A stretch of 64,000 bases of DNA from Cheilinus undulatus (lineage: Eukaryota > Chordata > Actinopteri > Labriformes > Labridae), in contig NC_054866.1 in the NCBI RefSeq assembly GCF_018320785.1, forward strand, positions 9,888,487-9,952,486. Direction: 5' to 3'. Below, one piece after another: positions 1 to 13,060 of this stretch. The notes under the pieces are model-generated. The model was not told the origin of the DNA. It saw only the letters and a program-made list of their open reading frames with translations, and did not search any database. The translations under genes were made by a program, and so were the position numbers. How positions within the stretch are numbered: position 1 is the stretch's first letter; every line of letters starts with the position of its first letter.

Positions 1-299
1 GAAGAGTAGATACGACACGCCCCTTTGAGCTGCGTGCCTACGGCGAGGCTAAGCTAGTGGGGGCAAAGTGTCGGGGCATTCCATGGTTGTAGATGGCACG
101 AAAACTAAAACAACAAGGATGCCTGCATACGGTTGCACACTACACAGTACGGTTGAAACAAGGAAACTGGAAATAACTTTTTATAGGTAAAAACAGTTTT
201 TCATTATTAAATCTTGTTGAGAGTTTCAGTAACTACCTGGCTACTAGCAAAACACTAATGCGAGCTTGCAGCTTGACAGCCAAATACCAGATGATTAAT

Positions 300-480
300 A
301 GTAGCTTTAGTATAGCTAGTAGTATAAATAGTCTTTAGAGTCGTAGAAGTATTATCAGCATTTGTAATAGTATTACCAGTTGTAGTAGCAGTGCCAGTAT
401 CAGCAGTAGTAGTTGGTGTACTACCACTACTACTAGTAGTTATTTAAGTTATATACGTTATAGTTATATGTATAGTTATA
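300..480. repeat. Degenerate TAG/TAC trinucleotide and TATACGTTA-rich low-complexity tract
   Basis: The stretch is dominated by imperfect TAG, CAG and TAC triplets and then by repeated TTATATACGTTA-like words. No open frame of note crosses it. It reads as a decayed simple repeat. Confidence 0.55.
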
Positions 481-514
481 TACGTTATTTAAGTCGAAGG
501 TGAAGTTAAGTGTC

Positions 515-600
515 ATTATTTACTCAGTGACACTCACAACAATTTCAATGTACCTGTTTCTAACTTGTACAAATGGCAATAAACTCTATTCTATTCTATC
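515..600 (+). repeat. LINE-like 3' tail
   Basis: The segment ends in a polyadenylation-like CAATAAA followed by a short pentamer repeat (CTATT)n. That is the usual 3' terminus of several fish non-LTR retrotransposons. No coding part is recognisable upstream, so only a 3' stub is inferred. Confidence 0.4.
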
Positions 601-1429
601 TCCACAGTGTGTTTGATTCTATAAACATATATATAGAGAGAGAGAGAGTGAGAGAGAGATAAGGAAGGGAAGAGAGACAACTAAATTAATATAAATGATT
701 ATTTGATTACTTTACAATTAAATCTTTAGATCTAAAAACATATTTTCTATATATGTATATCTGTATCTTTCTATTTTTATACATAAAACTATATGTCTAT
801 GTACATACATTTATAAATATATATTGGCTGAACATAAACCATTCCCAGACCTCTGGACTTAAAGAGTAAAATAACTAAAATTGTAGGCTACATTGGTAGA
901 AAACCCTTTCTGTTTTTTTTTTTTTTTAAATCAAATGTCCTGTATTAATAGCACGTTTTGATGTTTACAATAAAGCAAACCACATGAAAATCGATTGAGA
1001 AATGAGCAAGTTAGGATTTATTTTCAATGTACATGCATTGCCTTTAATGAGAACGTCGCTCCCGCCAAGATGGCCACCACATAGGCACGTCGCTTAGCGG
1101 GCTGGTACAGCACGCTGGCGTATCTAGTGTTCTATAGATATCTATAGATACGCCCACCACTAGCAACAAGAGGCTGGTGCAATAATGGCAGAAGACATTA
1201 GCGTGGATGCTGCTAAAGCGCCAGTTTTATCAGAACTTAAAGACATTTCTTTGGTAAAACAAGAACAAAGAACAGCAGTAAGTTGTCTTCTTTTAAAAAA
1301 CGACAAAAGTCACATACTGACATGTCTACAGTTGCCATGATTCATGAAATCATGAACTCATTTGAAGGAAAAAAAAACATACAGCTGTCAATAATTACAA
1401 AATAGTGGGGATGCTTTTGTTTACAGGTG
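601..1429. other. AT-rich intergenic DNA with a short (AG)n tract
   Basis: Contains a (GA)n microsatellite around 634-660, a T-run near 910-927 and AT-rich sequence. No gene or recognisable element is seen. Confidence 0.5.
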
Positions 1430-1945
1430 AAGCAAAGGAATTTCTTCTTCTACAGCTAATTGTCGGTAGATTTGACTGGCGGGATGCTACGATAACCTGA
1501 CTCGCTAGTTTCACACATCCATCTGGAAAACCTTCACTACTAAGTGTTGGGGCAAGGGCAGAGGTCTTGAAAAAAACTTGTTTGATCGAACGTTCTGTCA
1601 TATCTTTACAGGCTTTACGCTAGGCTCTTCCGCCATAATTGCACTGGCCTCTTGTTTCTGCTTGCTTGCGTCACGACTCTGCTGCACCTCAAAGTACTGC
1701 CTTTCGTCGCTGATTGGTCCTTTCAATTTCTAACTGGGCCAAAACTGTTCAGATGGGAGCTTTGCAAGATGGATTCACCAGTGAGAAGCAAGGAAACTGG
1801 CGTATCCATCTGCTTTGCAAGGTAAACGCTATGGTGCATGTCAGATTGTTATTCAGATCAGATTTAGATGCATGCGCATCTAAATCAATTTGTATCTTCC
1901 AGCGTCCATGTGTACAGAGACATTTTAATCTCTGATCTGAATGAA
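1430..1945 (+). mobile_element. Fragment of a hAT-like transposon, related to 33992-35690
   Basis: Positions about 1546-1640 resemble 34703-34770, and about 1720-1822 closely match 35045-35145; both contain the segment TTCAGATGGGAGCT. The longer relative carries a hAT-type transposase with a TTF-like zinc finger, so this is a 5' fragment of the same family, broken in all frames. The part after 1830 (repeated CAGATC/GATCTGA words) resembles 5100-5215. Confidence 0.55.
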
Positions 1946-3070
1946 TTCAATTTGACTGTTAGAAAATAAAAATGCTTATGTAACTACAGCTAATGACATC
2001 TTAAATTTAGCTGAGCAACGCTGTCCGGAAGTGCTATTAACCCGTTTTTGTAACATTGGCTGTGGCTTAGCAGGTACCGTTGGGCGGAAGTTGTTAAGCG
2101 GCCTAATATTCCACCATCAAACCCTGCCAAGCATAGATCCCATCATAGTCATGTCAGGTTTCCTGGATTTAGACGACATAGGTCTCACAAAATTAGAAAT
2201 GCTGCCATCTCTAGCATAAACGTGTCCTTGTAGACATTCCTCTGCTCTTGAAATAATTTTTTTAGTCTTCGATGTTTTTGCCTTTTGTTGTGTTTGTGTT
2301 GTCATTTTCCTTTAAATACCTCATCTCTTTTTACTAATCTGAGAGGGTTAGTGTTAATAAACCAGCCCACAATCAGATGATCATTAAATAACCTACACAC
2401 TGAATAATTAATCAATTTTATTAAAAAAAAAAAAAAAAGCATTGTGCTGGGAGAAATAGTTTGTATATTTGACTGCAGGTTGCTCCTCATGTTCAAGTCT
2501 TTAGAAATCACAGGTACTGAGACAAAACACCGTTTTTGTGGATAGATTTTATAAGAATAAATATGTACATTCAAATATTCTATCAATGTAGACTGACAGC
2601 TGATTGACGATTGGCTGATGCCATCACAAGTCTCTGTGGCTACAATCCTTACTCTGAACCCAGAACTAACAACTTTGATTGCAACGCCACACTGATGGCA
2701 GTTACAAAAAGTTGCAGAAGCTGAGCGTTAAAGTGCATCTGCTGCAGCCACCAAATCAAATCTGGACCACATCCAAGTCGTTTATGCAAACAGCAAACTA
2801 CAACCCAATGTTATATTTGAAAGTCAAGCAACATCTAGCCATCATTAAAGTAACACTAATCTGCAGGAACTTCGTCATCAAATAAAGCCCTGAAGCGTGA
2901 TTTCCGGAATAAAATAAGATTTCCTTTTTTTCCATGGCTTATGAAATTATTTGCCACAGAGCCACCCGAGTCTGTCACAGTGGCATTTAAAAAAAGCAAT
3001 TGTGTATGTTTACAATGTAGTTTGAAGCAAAACATAGTAGCCTATCGTAAAGCAATGTCGGGGAAGAAAA
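1946..3070. other. Intergenic, no recognisable gene
   Basis: AT-rich sequence with a homopolymer A run near 2422-2438. Open frames are short, lack family resemblance and have no splice or promoter context. Confidence 0.45.
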
Positions 3071-3075
3071 CTACA

Positions 3076-3620
3076 CTACCCACAAACTAAAGTATCACTA
3101 CGACGACCATGATTGGTGGAGCCTTTGGAGGTGGTCTTAAAGGCACTGAGCTGATTATCTTTAAAAAAAATATCTTGTCCTCTTGGTGTAAAATGAACTC
3201 CATCTTTTAAAAACAGCCCAGGACTGTTGTGTCTAATGTGAGAGTGCTCAATCATAGCGCCATTTAAGCTTCCCACACATGTAGCCATAGCACTTGAATT
3301 CGTTTATCTTCCTGGATTGTTACTGGGCTTCCAGCAACATCTCTGGGTGAGGGCAGACAACATGAGAAGATGTAGAAGATGTAGATCCTCCATCAAGTTG
3401 GCAAGTACAACACCGCTTCCCCCATGTCGTTGTCCCCACAGCGGATAACGACAAAATCCAGGGCTGTCTTCCCTCTCAGAAACTGATCCAGTCCCTCCCA
3501 GCCAAACCAACACACTAGGACACCATGGAGATCCAGGTTGCTTCCCACAGTCTAAGCAACTTGACGGACATAGCTGACTCCAACTATCCAGATCATGTCT
3601 ATGGGAGAAAATAAGAAACA
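3076..3620 (-). pseudogene. SGNH/GDSL-hydrolase-like domain relic
   Basis: Reading the minus strand from about 3610, one frame gives IVGVSYVRQ (the GDS-type block I, with D replaced by V), then a WFGWEG segment, then VVIRCGDNDMG (matching the G-x-N-D block III), and in another frame DGVHFTPRG (matching the terminal DxxH block). The order and spacing match the SGNH-hydrolase-like domains common in fish transposon-associated and multicopy proteins. The frame carries stops (after YVRQVA and after LYLPT) and at least one frameshift, and the nucleophile block is altered, so it is a decayed copy. Which multicopy family it came from cannot be told here. Confidence 0.55.
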
Positions 3621-4014
3621 AATTAATTAATGCCACAGGTAAGGTAAAATGTCCATGCAGCTACATATGATGGCTCATAGTTTTTTTCATGCTGCAACAG
3701 TATTATCCACATCTGTGGGGAACACATAGCATAGAGCAAGGGAGCTTTTACATTTCCTATTCCCCCCTCATACTTAGAGTAAATGCCATGCTCGGATGGA
3801 ATTCCCTCCTTTCGAGGTCACAGGGTTCTACAGAGGGACAACAAACTGCCTTTAAATATTTATTGATTTTGCACATATCTAAATGCAAATTTATCAAAGA
3901 AAAAAAACAGCATAAGAAGCATAAGTCTCTTATACGATTTAGACGGATTTCTTATACTAACAGTTATGCACAAATAATGCCACACAATTTGGTAATTTGA
4001 ACTGACAGTTAAGG

Positions 4015-4352
4015 GCTGCATGGGGGCGCAGGGTTAGCACTGTTGCCTAACAGCAAGAAGGTCCCTGGTTCGCATTCCAGTTGGGGCCTTTCTGTCTGGA
4101 GTTTGCATGTTCTCCCCGTACATGCATGAGTTCTCTCTGCGTACTCCGGCTTCCTCCCAGCGGAGAACCCAGTGGGGTGACTCTAAATCGGCTGTAGGTG
4201 TGAATGTGAGTGTGCCTGGTTGTTTGTCTCCATATGTCAGCTCTGTGATTGGCTGGCGACCAGTCCAGGTTGTACCCCGCCTCTCGCCCAATGACAGCCC
4301 CAGCCCCCCGCGACCCCCGAGTTAAGCGGTATAGAAAATGGATGGATGGATG
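4015..4352 (+). mobile_element. tRNA-related SINE with (GGAT)n tail, copy 1
   Basis: A GGTTCGcATTCC B-box-like sequence near 4067-4080 follows an A-box-like TTAGCACTGTTGCC region. The body contains the familiar fish segment GCGACCAGTCCAGG, and the copy ends in GAAAATGGATGGATGGATGG. A diverged sister copy is at 17750-18066. Confidence 0.6.
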
Positions 4353-4634
4353 GAATTGACAGTTTAGCTTTAAATTGTTTACAAAATGTTGTAGAAACAT
4401 TTCAATTATGCCAATATTTAGTAATCTTTGTGAGCCAGATAACTGATCACAGAACTGTGCATTTCAAAAAGAAAACAGAGTTTTAAGGCTTAAATCGTGA
4501 AATATCTTTAAATCAGAAATATCTTTAAAAGTTTAAGATTAACTTACTTAACTTGAAGATTAAGATAAGTCAACGGTGGTAGGCAGCAGTTAGCGGGTGA
4601 AGACAATGAGCTGACTGCTGGAAGCAATGTGAAT

Positions 4635-5210
4635 AGCTATGTTTACATGGACCATTTGTGATCAGAATGAACATACACTTCATTCGGAATAAAACCCCCA
4701 ATCTGGCTCATTCGGGAAGAAATCTCATTCCGATCGAGAGGGGTGGTTTATGCTGATAGTCATTTGGTTCAGCTTCCATGAAAACACCAGGTCTGATCAT
4801 CTCTCCCTGTTTGGGATAATTATGTCTTACTGCGCATGTCTGTTGGGAACGAACAATCATGGCAGGAGCAAAACAAACGAGACGAGTTTATCTGTGTGAC
4901 GAGCTAAACTTTCTTTTACTTTAAACTAAAAGAGCTCTGAATTGTTAATTGGATAATATAAGGCAAGACAGGAAATGGAACAATTCAATATTTCACATGA
5001 GTAGGAGCTGAGAAAAACAAGCAAGTGCAGCTGCTTTTTTTTGCAACAAAGGCAAAGATTTTCTTCTTCTAAGGCAAATTTTTGGTAGATTTGACCAGTG
5101 GGATGCTGCTGTGCATGTCAGAGCAGTTTTATTCAGATTAAATATGTGCATAAGCACGCACGTCTGAATCGGGTCGCTTGTTTTAATGTCTATGTGAAAA
5201 GAGAGGTTTA
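4635..5210. repeat. Degenerate DNA-transposon-like repeat (ATTCGGAATAAA words)
   Basis: Contains ATTCGGAATAAAA and ATTCGGGAAGAAATC words of the kind seen near the ends of fish non-autonomous DNA elements. The last part (about 5060-5210) parallels 1830-1940. No transposase is recognisable. Confidence 0.3.
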
Positions 5211-5214
5211 AATC

Positions 5215-5880
5215 TCATGTAACTGATTTCACAGGCCTCCTCTCTGGAACATCTGGGTGAAAGTAGATTGTCCAGATAAAACAACACTCTCTTCTCTGTT
5301 CTCTATAGGTTCTTGAGAGCTGTCTCCACACACTTGGAGAAGATGCATGGAGCTGGAGAGTAACCAAACAGAAGACAGTTGTGTTGATATTGAATCCTTC
5401 AGAATTACGAGTACAGGAACCGCCTGTTTTTCTGGATGTGAAAGGATGCATCTTTCTGGTCTATGGAGGTGCAGCAGTCGCCCTGAAGAACATGCTCCAT
5501 CACCTGATTTAATGTCAGCATTTGAAACAGCCCGTCTTTAGTGATTTGTTGAACAGACACAGGTCTAGTATGGGTCTCATCCAGCCCGTCTTTTTCAACA
5601 ATAACAGGAGTAAAATCCAAGTTTTGCTTCCCCTGAAGGTCTCTGGAGATGGGTTCCTTCATCAGAAGCTCTTGTAGCTCTGTCTGAAGAGCAGCACACT
5701 TTCCTGCAAAGGAAAGCACCGTCTATCACTCTGTTGAGTTCTGGAGGGTCGGACAGAAACTGCAGAGAATGACCCTTCCTGATAAGTTTGACCATCCAGC
5801 TTTCTACAGAACATGTGTTTGGTGGCATGCTCACTAATGTGTGGGAGACGTGCGTGACAGAGCTAGCAGGTTGAGTTTCA
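5215..5880 (-). pseudogene. DIRS-like retrotransposon reverse transcriptase relic
   Basis: Reading the minus strand downwards from about 5830, the successive fragments follow the DIRS reverse transcriptase in order: a RKGHSLQF segment before a PP motif, GFYS, then GWMRPILDL (family: GGLRPILDL), then MLTLNQVMEHV, then GDCCTSIDQKDASFHI (family: GDWFTSIDLKDAYFHI), and finally RVLFYLDN, where the family has the catalytic YLDD. Several frameshifts separate these pieces and the second catalytic aspartate is replaced by asparagine. No terminal repeats or tyrosine recombinase are visible nearby. The motif order supports DIRS rather than LINE or Ty3-type elements. Confidence 0.65.
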
Positions 5881-7570
5881 GGACGGCTCTTTAAAAGATG
5901 AAAGTGGTTTATTTCAAAACCCTGAATTCAGCGTTGATGCACACACCCCTCACTGCTAGTCACTGTGCCCAGCTCTGCTTAGCTGGTGGCTTGGTGTGGG
6001 GAGCGGCCAAGAACAGGCTGCACTGCATCTCTTATAGCTTCTTTGTGGGGCTGTCTTTCAGCTCTGCTGAAGCTGCTGCTAGGCAGGAGGCTTGAAGACA
6101 GAGCACGGAGCCAAGGAAAAGGTAGCCAGAGCATGCCTTTGCTGTCTCACGTCTCTCCTTCTACTATGGACAGGCAAGCTGCAGCCGGGGTCGATCCCAC
6201 GTGTCGTCAGATCACTTGGGCATCTTCCAGTGCTGATCTTATGGTGTTAACCCTCTTGACGATGTGACGATCTCAAGGGCTTTGCTGCAGCCAGATGTGC
6301 CGGTGAATCTGGTTCTGCCACGTCATGATCATCTGCTTTGTGACGCCAGTGGCAGCACAGAGAGACAGTCCAGTGCTTGCCCCTTTCTCAGCGCTACTGA
6401 GAACTTCATAGCTGCAAGGATGCATCATTGCCCAGTTGTATGTGGCTATTATGCTGTCAGTAGAGAAGGGGAGCAGAGGCTCATGTGGTACATCAGGCTC
6501 ATGAGTGAGCAGCCGGGGTATCCCAGTAAATCAGCCCTGAAATTGACTGAGCAGCCATTTGCGGTCATCTGGGGGCTCTCTTCTTCCTCTGCGACACTGC
6601 AACAGTCTCCAAATAAATTCATGATGTGCCACAGTTATTGTGGAGCACAAAACATGCAGACACTATGCAGCTAACAAAGGCATCACATCCTTTTAGAGGA
6701 AAACACTAATGTCCAGTGAGTAGCCCAAATGCATGCTCAACTCTCATCAGGTCATCTTCATGAGCTGAGATGGCAGATGATTGGCCAAATCCTCAAAAGA
6801 AAAATAGGCACATCAACCCCCTTTAAAAATTTCAGTCAAGATTGGTAAAAGAGTGCCAGTGCTCAAGATTATACAAAGATGAGTGAGAAACCACAGGCAT
6901 CATGTGTCTTACCTGCTTTTCCAACATTTATGTCCCAAAATCTCATCCTGTGATCCAAACTCTGCAAAATGATTGATTAGTCTCCTTTTCTATTGACTTC
7001 ATGGCTTTGTCAGCTAAGATTTATCATCCTCTCACTCACCAACACTCACACCTATGGCTTCGCTTCAAGAAAGAATTAAGGGTTCAGTACTAGCATAAAA
7101 GGGCACTTTAGCACGGGGACTGACAGAGCTGTGGACTGACCTGCTGATGTCCATTTAGTCGATGACCCACTCAGGCATGAGCCACATGCTGTAGATGAAG
7201 AAATTATCTTACTGTTGCTTTAACAACTTCTTTTTTAATTCCCCTCTCTAAGTCTTCAAGTCCTCTTTCTATGGAGCTCTGATCCCCCCAGTGGTCAACA
7301 ATGTCACTACTCTCTACTCAAGATGTAAGGACAAGATCCATCAGAGAACCAGCAGGTGGAGCTAGACACAAGGAAAGACCAGCCTGGATAGGGGACAAGT
7401 GATCTTGATTGAAACTTTTATGACAGATTGATGGTTTAAATAAGAGATAGAGAAATCAGCCAACAACATTGGATAGTAAAATATTATCATTCAGTTTTTG
7501 TTCTTTTATGTGTTGATCCCTACATTTACCTGGCTTTGTGTCAGTCAGTTAATTTCATAACAGGGTAAAG
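5881..7570. other. No recognisable gene
   Basis: Open frames on the plus strand (for example 6264-6674) have no family resemblance and lie next to the DIRS relic, so they may be further decayed element sequence. A GC-richer patch at about 5950-6250 is probably part of that relic. Confidence 0.4.
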
Positions 7571-7616
7571 TCTTTAACTTCTATAGAAAAGGTGGGAGAG
7601 AAAAAAGGCAAAAGAA

Positions 7617-8670
7617 TTAGAGGTTAATATTGAGACAGATAAGTACCCTTCTCTGGAAGAAGAGGATGTAAGCGGTCTCTTTACGATGCTTACACACACT
7701 CTCTCCAGTAGTGATGGTGACCTCAGAGTCGTTGTAATTGAGCCAGTTGTCACCCATGGCATCAACATCTTCACCAGGTAGCAGACCATCACTTATGTAT
7801 TGTCCTAACAGCAGAGAAACCAGATTATTAGTTTATCTTTGGGACTTTTAGGGCTGCTCTACCTGATAAATTTGTCATTAAGTGCTTCATTGAAGCACCT
7901 AATGGCAAAAGACCAGAGGGCGGGCTCACATTTCACCAGTTTTAGAATCACTGCATTGGCTCCCCGTGTGTTTTAGGATCTATTTAAAGTTCTTTTACTG
8001 GTTTTTAAATGTCTTAATGGTCTTGGGCCTTATTATCTTTCAGAACTGCTTTTACCTTATGAACCCTCGCGGACCCTGCGCTCCTCTGGCAGCGGGCTCC
8101 TAGTCATTGCCACAGTCAGGACACACACTCATGGCGAGGCGTCTTTCCAGTACTACGGCCCTCGTCTATGGAACAGCCTGCCAGAGGACCTCAGGGCCGC
8201 AGAGAACGTTCATGTTTTTAAGAGCAGGCTCAAGACACACCTTTTTAGCTTAGTTTTTGATTAATATTTATCTATTTTATTTATGATATTTATTTATTTT
8301 AGGCCTTCATTCTGTATTTATTTATGAATTTTATTCTTTTCCTACCTTAATTTTTTATACTATTTTATATTTTAGTTTTTAGCTTTTATTTGTATTTTAG
8401 TCTTTACTTATTTTTATCCTCTTATCATTTTAAGATCTCCACTGTTTCCCCCTCTGCACCAGGAGCGGTGGTCAGCTATGGCTGCAGGGGTCTGTCTCGT
8501 GGGTTCCTGGTGGAGGTTTGGTGTCTTTGCCTCATCCCTCCTCTGGGTCCTGCGTCAGCGTCCTGTGGTTGTGGGTGACTCTGCTCCTGGTGCAGACGTC
8601 TCCTCTGATGGCGCTTTCTCAACTGGTTCATCTGTACTCAGCCTCCTGTACTCAGCCTAATGTCCACTAT

Positions 8671-8710
<40 letters not shown>

Positions 8711-9203
8711 ATGTGTGTGAAACAGTGCGTGTGAGTGGGTGCACAGTTAACTGATGTCTGTGGGGTGGTTGATAATGGGATAGGGTGGTTGTGGGTGTGT
8801 GGGTGTAAGGGAATGACTTTAATTGTCTATGTTAAGCAAAAGGTGGGGATGGGTGGATGGGTGGGTTTGAGGGAATGTTTTTATTTTGTCTATGTAAAGC
8901 ACTTTCAGTTACATGTTATATATGAAAAGCGCTTTATAAATAAAGTTTGATTGATTGATTGATTAAGTGCTTCATTTAGAGCACTTATTCTGTAAAGAAT
9001 AAACAACATGGATGAAACAGCAGAGTATCTGATATGACTGTAAATATTTCCTCCTCTGATTGACCGTTCTCTTTGTATTTGAGGACCGAGTAAAGGACTA
9101 CAGAGATGAAAATGTTCATGCTTTATTGTGTGACTATCCTACCACTGTCTCCTCCACTGCCTAAATGGCTGATGACGCTGATGAGGCTATACCGGCCTTC
9201 AAC
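7617..9203 (-). pseudogene. C-terminal two exons of a ubiquitin-specific protease (peptidase C19), truncated
   Basis: The first minus-strand exon (9203-9143) reads VEGRYSLISVISHLGSG and ends at a GT donor. The second (7804-7617) follows an AG acceptor, joins in frame, and reads QYISDG, then GDNWLNYNDSEVT, then ETAYILFFQRR, followed by a short tail and stop. This is the histidine-box end of the USP fold (family: YsLisVisHxGsxxxSGHYisd ... W..yNDs.V ... aYiLfY). The catalytic histidine of the GHY motif is glutamine here (GQY), so this copy should lack peptidase activity. No Cys-box or other upstream exon is seen: the DNA above 9203 is taken by a Tc1-like element and a minisatellite repeat. An L2-like LINE sits in the intron. 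Most likely a truncated pseudogene; the alternative is the tail of a pseudoenzyme gene whose other exons I missed. Confidence 0.6.
7892..8961 (+). mobile_element. 5'-truncated L2-clade LINE with 15-bp target-site duplication
   Basis: The 5' part encodes the conserved C-terminus of an L2-type ORF2 (YYGPRLWNSLPEDLRA, then FKSRLKTHLF, then a stop near 8261). The 3' end is AAAGCGCTTTATAAATAAAG followed by a (TTGA)n-like tail. The word ATTAAGTGCTTCATT occurs at 7877-7891 and again at 8962-8976, which is a 15-bp target-site duplication fixing both ends. A (GT)n tract at 8675-8709 lies in its 3' UTR. It lies in the intron of the USP relic, in opposite orientation to it. Confidence 0.75.
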
Positions 9204-9402
9204 CTTAGAGCAAACACACAAAACAAGAATTAGCACAACACACACACTTAAATCTACAGAAGCCCACAGCAGACATGCATACAGTTGCTAAATGGAGATC
9301 TCATTTTATAAAAACAAAGTTGGATACAAGTGAAAATGAGCTTTGGGTGAAATTTAAAACACAGTGGTTTCATAGTTTAGCTTTTGCAACTCTGACATAC
9401 AG

Positions 9403-10415
<1,013 letters not shown>

Positions 10416-10654
10416 TAAACATGCTTAAACAACAATACTCACTTTCTGGTGAGAGTCCACAAACTTTGGAGCCTGGATGGACAGGACCCTCTTAAACATG
10501 CTGAGGGCCTGGAGTTAGTGGCTGGGGTCCTCCAGGTCTCGGAGCCTCACGATGTTCATGAAATGACTGCAGAGAGGATCAAAAAGGTGTCATTACACTT
10601 TACTCCAGTGGGGAGTTGTTAGCTGCTTTTAAACACTGAAATAAACACTAATAC

Positions 10655-11880
10655 CTCCTGGCAAAGGGGAAAAAGGGGAGAGCTTTCTGGAGCCCAGCCA
10701 GAGCCCTGGGGGCCCATGGAGGTCTGCAAAATTATGGTCTATTGTGATGTGATGATGATATTTTCAACCTGAATAATAACCTCTTATCAAAGCAGTTATG
10801 GATTTTATTTTATTTTATTTTTTTTTGTAAACCCTCTAAAACAAACAAACCAACCAAAAAAAAAAAAACCAACAATGACCCTTTTATTGGTAATGTTAAC
10901 AATGTGGATGAGCACACTGAACTAAACGATCAGGAAAGTCATGTCGGACTTTATAGCTTGGCCATGATGTGCACAATTTTCAGGATGTTTGCAAAATAAA
11001 GCAGAAAAAAACTGAATAGTCATAAAAAGGGGGAATAAATGAGTGAAAAGAGGCTAAATTAAATGTTGAATGTTAAATGTTGAAAATGTGAGAAAAAGTA
11101 ACATGAAGTGTTGACCTCATGGTAAAAAAAAAAAAGGTCAAAAGAGTGGCAAACATGGTTTATGTATGACAAAAATGGGTTTAAAATGGCAAAAAAATTG
11201 GTAAATTCTGACAAAAACAAGTGGCCAGAATGGGTTCAAGCAACAAGAGGGTTAAAATTGGCAAAATGGGTTAAATGTGGCAAAGAGAAGTGGCAAAAAT
11301 AACCTAAAGATGGCAAAAATGGGTTAAAAGTGGCACACTGGTTTGAATGTGGAAAAATGAGTTAAAAAGGGACAGAAAGGGTTGACCTTTTGGTAAAATA
11401 GGTCAGAAAAACAGTGGTAAAAATTGTTAAAATATGGCAACACCGAGTGAAAATTGGCAAAAAAAGAAGTAGAAAAATATAGGTAAATTCTAACAAAAAC
11501 AACTGGCCAAAACAGGTTCAAAGCAACAAAAATGTTAAAATTGGCAAAATAGGTCAAAAGGTGGCAAATATGGATTAAAAGTGGCAAAAAATGTATTTTA
11601 AAGTGGTTTAGAAATGAATTTAATGTGGCAAAAAGTGGAAATAATGGATGGAAAAAGTGGTTGAACGGCAAAAAGTAGCACAAATATATAATTCCAACAT
11701 CAGAAGCCACTAATAGCTTGACACATTTTTCAGCTCTAAATTAGGTAACTGTTAGCCAGGATGCTAGCACCAATGCTACTGATCTAACACACATGCATTG
11801 ATATCATCAATTATTCACACCAGGAGAGGGCCCATTCTCTGGGTTTTCAGGGGCCCAGCTAGTTCTGTGGGTGGGTCGAG
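10655..11880 (-). repeat. Compound minisatellite element, copy 1 (reverse orientation)
   Basis: The core (about 11040-11690) is a degenerate tandem array of a roughly 20-bp unit, on this strand TGGGTTAAAAGTGGCAAAAA. The array is bounded by flanks shared with other copies: 11825-11859 matches 52971-53003 (CTGGGCCCCTGAAAA word), 11715-11762 matches 44711-44760 (CCTGGCTAACAGTTAC), and 10727-10800 matches 21985-22082 and 45745-45865 (TTATTATTCAGGTT and GACCTCCATG words). It is therefore one interspersed element with an internal array, not an isolated satellite. Confidence 0.65.
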
Positions 11881-13060
11881 AACCAATTAATTTGTAAGAA
11901 AACCTTGTAGAGTAACCACGAAATAATTTATTTTTTTGATGTACATTTTTGATCCTGTTTAAGATCCTCTTCCAACATTTTATTTTGAGTTTTGTGTATA
12001 ATTGATTGAATCAAACAGCAGCTATAGTGGGGTTCTATGAGGGCTTAAATGTAAGCAGGTAGTAGTAAAGCAGTGAAAATGTCCAAACAGACTCTAAACT
12101 AAATATCTTTTCTATCATGATGGGTTTTTACAAGGCTAAAGTTCATGATTGTCACAGTAAATAGCTCAGATTCAGTGTAGAACAACTCCTTCTAGTCCAT
12201 GGGGCAAGAAGCTCCCAAAATAAAAAATCTTAAGAAAAAAGGTCAAAATTATAAGAAAAAAAAAGGATTATGAGTTTGTCACATTTTTATTTTATGAGAA
12301 AAAAAAAAAAAAAGAATTCTGAGATTAAAAGTCCCAATTTTTCAATAAACAACAACAACCCCAGCACTACCTGTGGTACTTCCTATCTCAACTTAGCAAA
12401 AAAAAAAAAAAAGGAAATTTGTGTTTGGTAGATTATTTATTTGTTGTGATAGTGCTTCTTGGCAATAAATCTTATACCATTAAAAAGTCTGTTTATACCC
12501 CTCTTAATGATGCCACGTTTGTAAGGAACATGCATTTGTGAGATGAGTAGCAGAGCTTAGTATGTGGGTTGCACCCATGAAAAACTTTCTTTGCAAAAAT
12601 GTTGTTTGGCAAATTTTTTAAATCAACCTCTAAAAGCAGCTCTGTATCCAAACAGGAAGTAAATTACTCTCAGTTTAAGACTGTAGAAATATCCAAAATA
12701 AGACCAAAACGGTTTAAAATGCAAAATAGTGTAATTCTGAGATACTATAAAGAGTATAAAGAGTGTAATCTTTTGACTGCCCTATCCAAAGTTCAACTCC
12801 AACTTAGCTGTGGCTCAAAAAGCATAGAAGCCTAATGTTAACCTTAGAGTAACATCACTACTTCTGCTATCCACTAGAGGGAGTGCTGGCATAGTTGTGA
12901 TGTGTGTGGAAAAGGTCCATAAAAAGTGTTTGGGAAGGGCGGGACTTTCAAAAAACAGACTTGGGTTGTATCTAAAATTACTCTCAGGTAGAGATCTGTG
13001 GTATGTTTTTAGCAGTTTAGGGAGTGCAGTTAGTGTGAGGGTAAGAGATGACACAAAGTG
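11881..13060. other. A-rich intergenic DNA, no gene
   Basis: Several poly-A stretches (for example 12299-12313 and 12399-12412) and short open frames without resemblance to known families. It lies just past the 3' end of the first beta-domain gene. Confidence 0.45.

Noticed and set aside
7260..7370. Plus-strand stretch reading SSFYGALIPPVVNNVTTLY between possible splice sites
   Set aside because: No recognisable family and no companion exon; too short to support.
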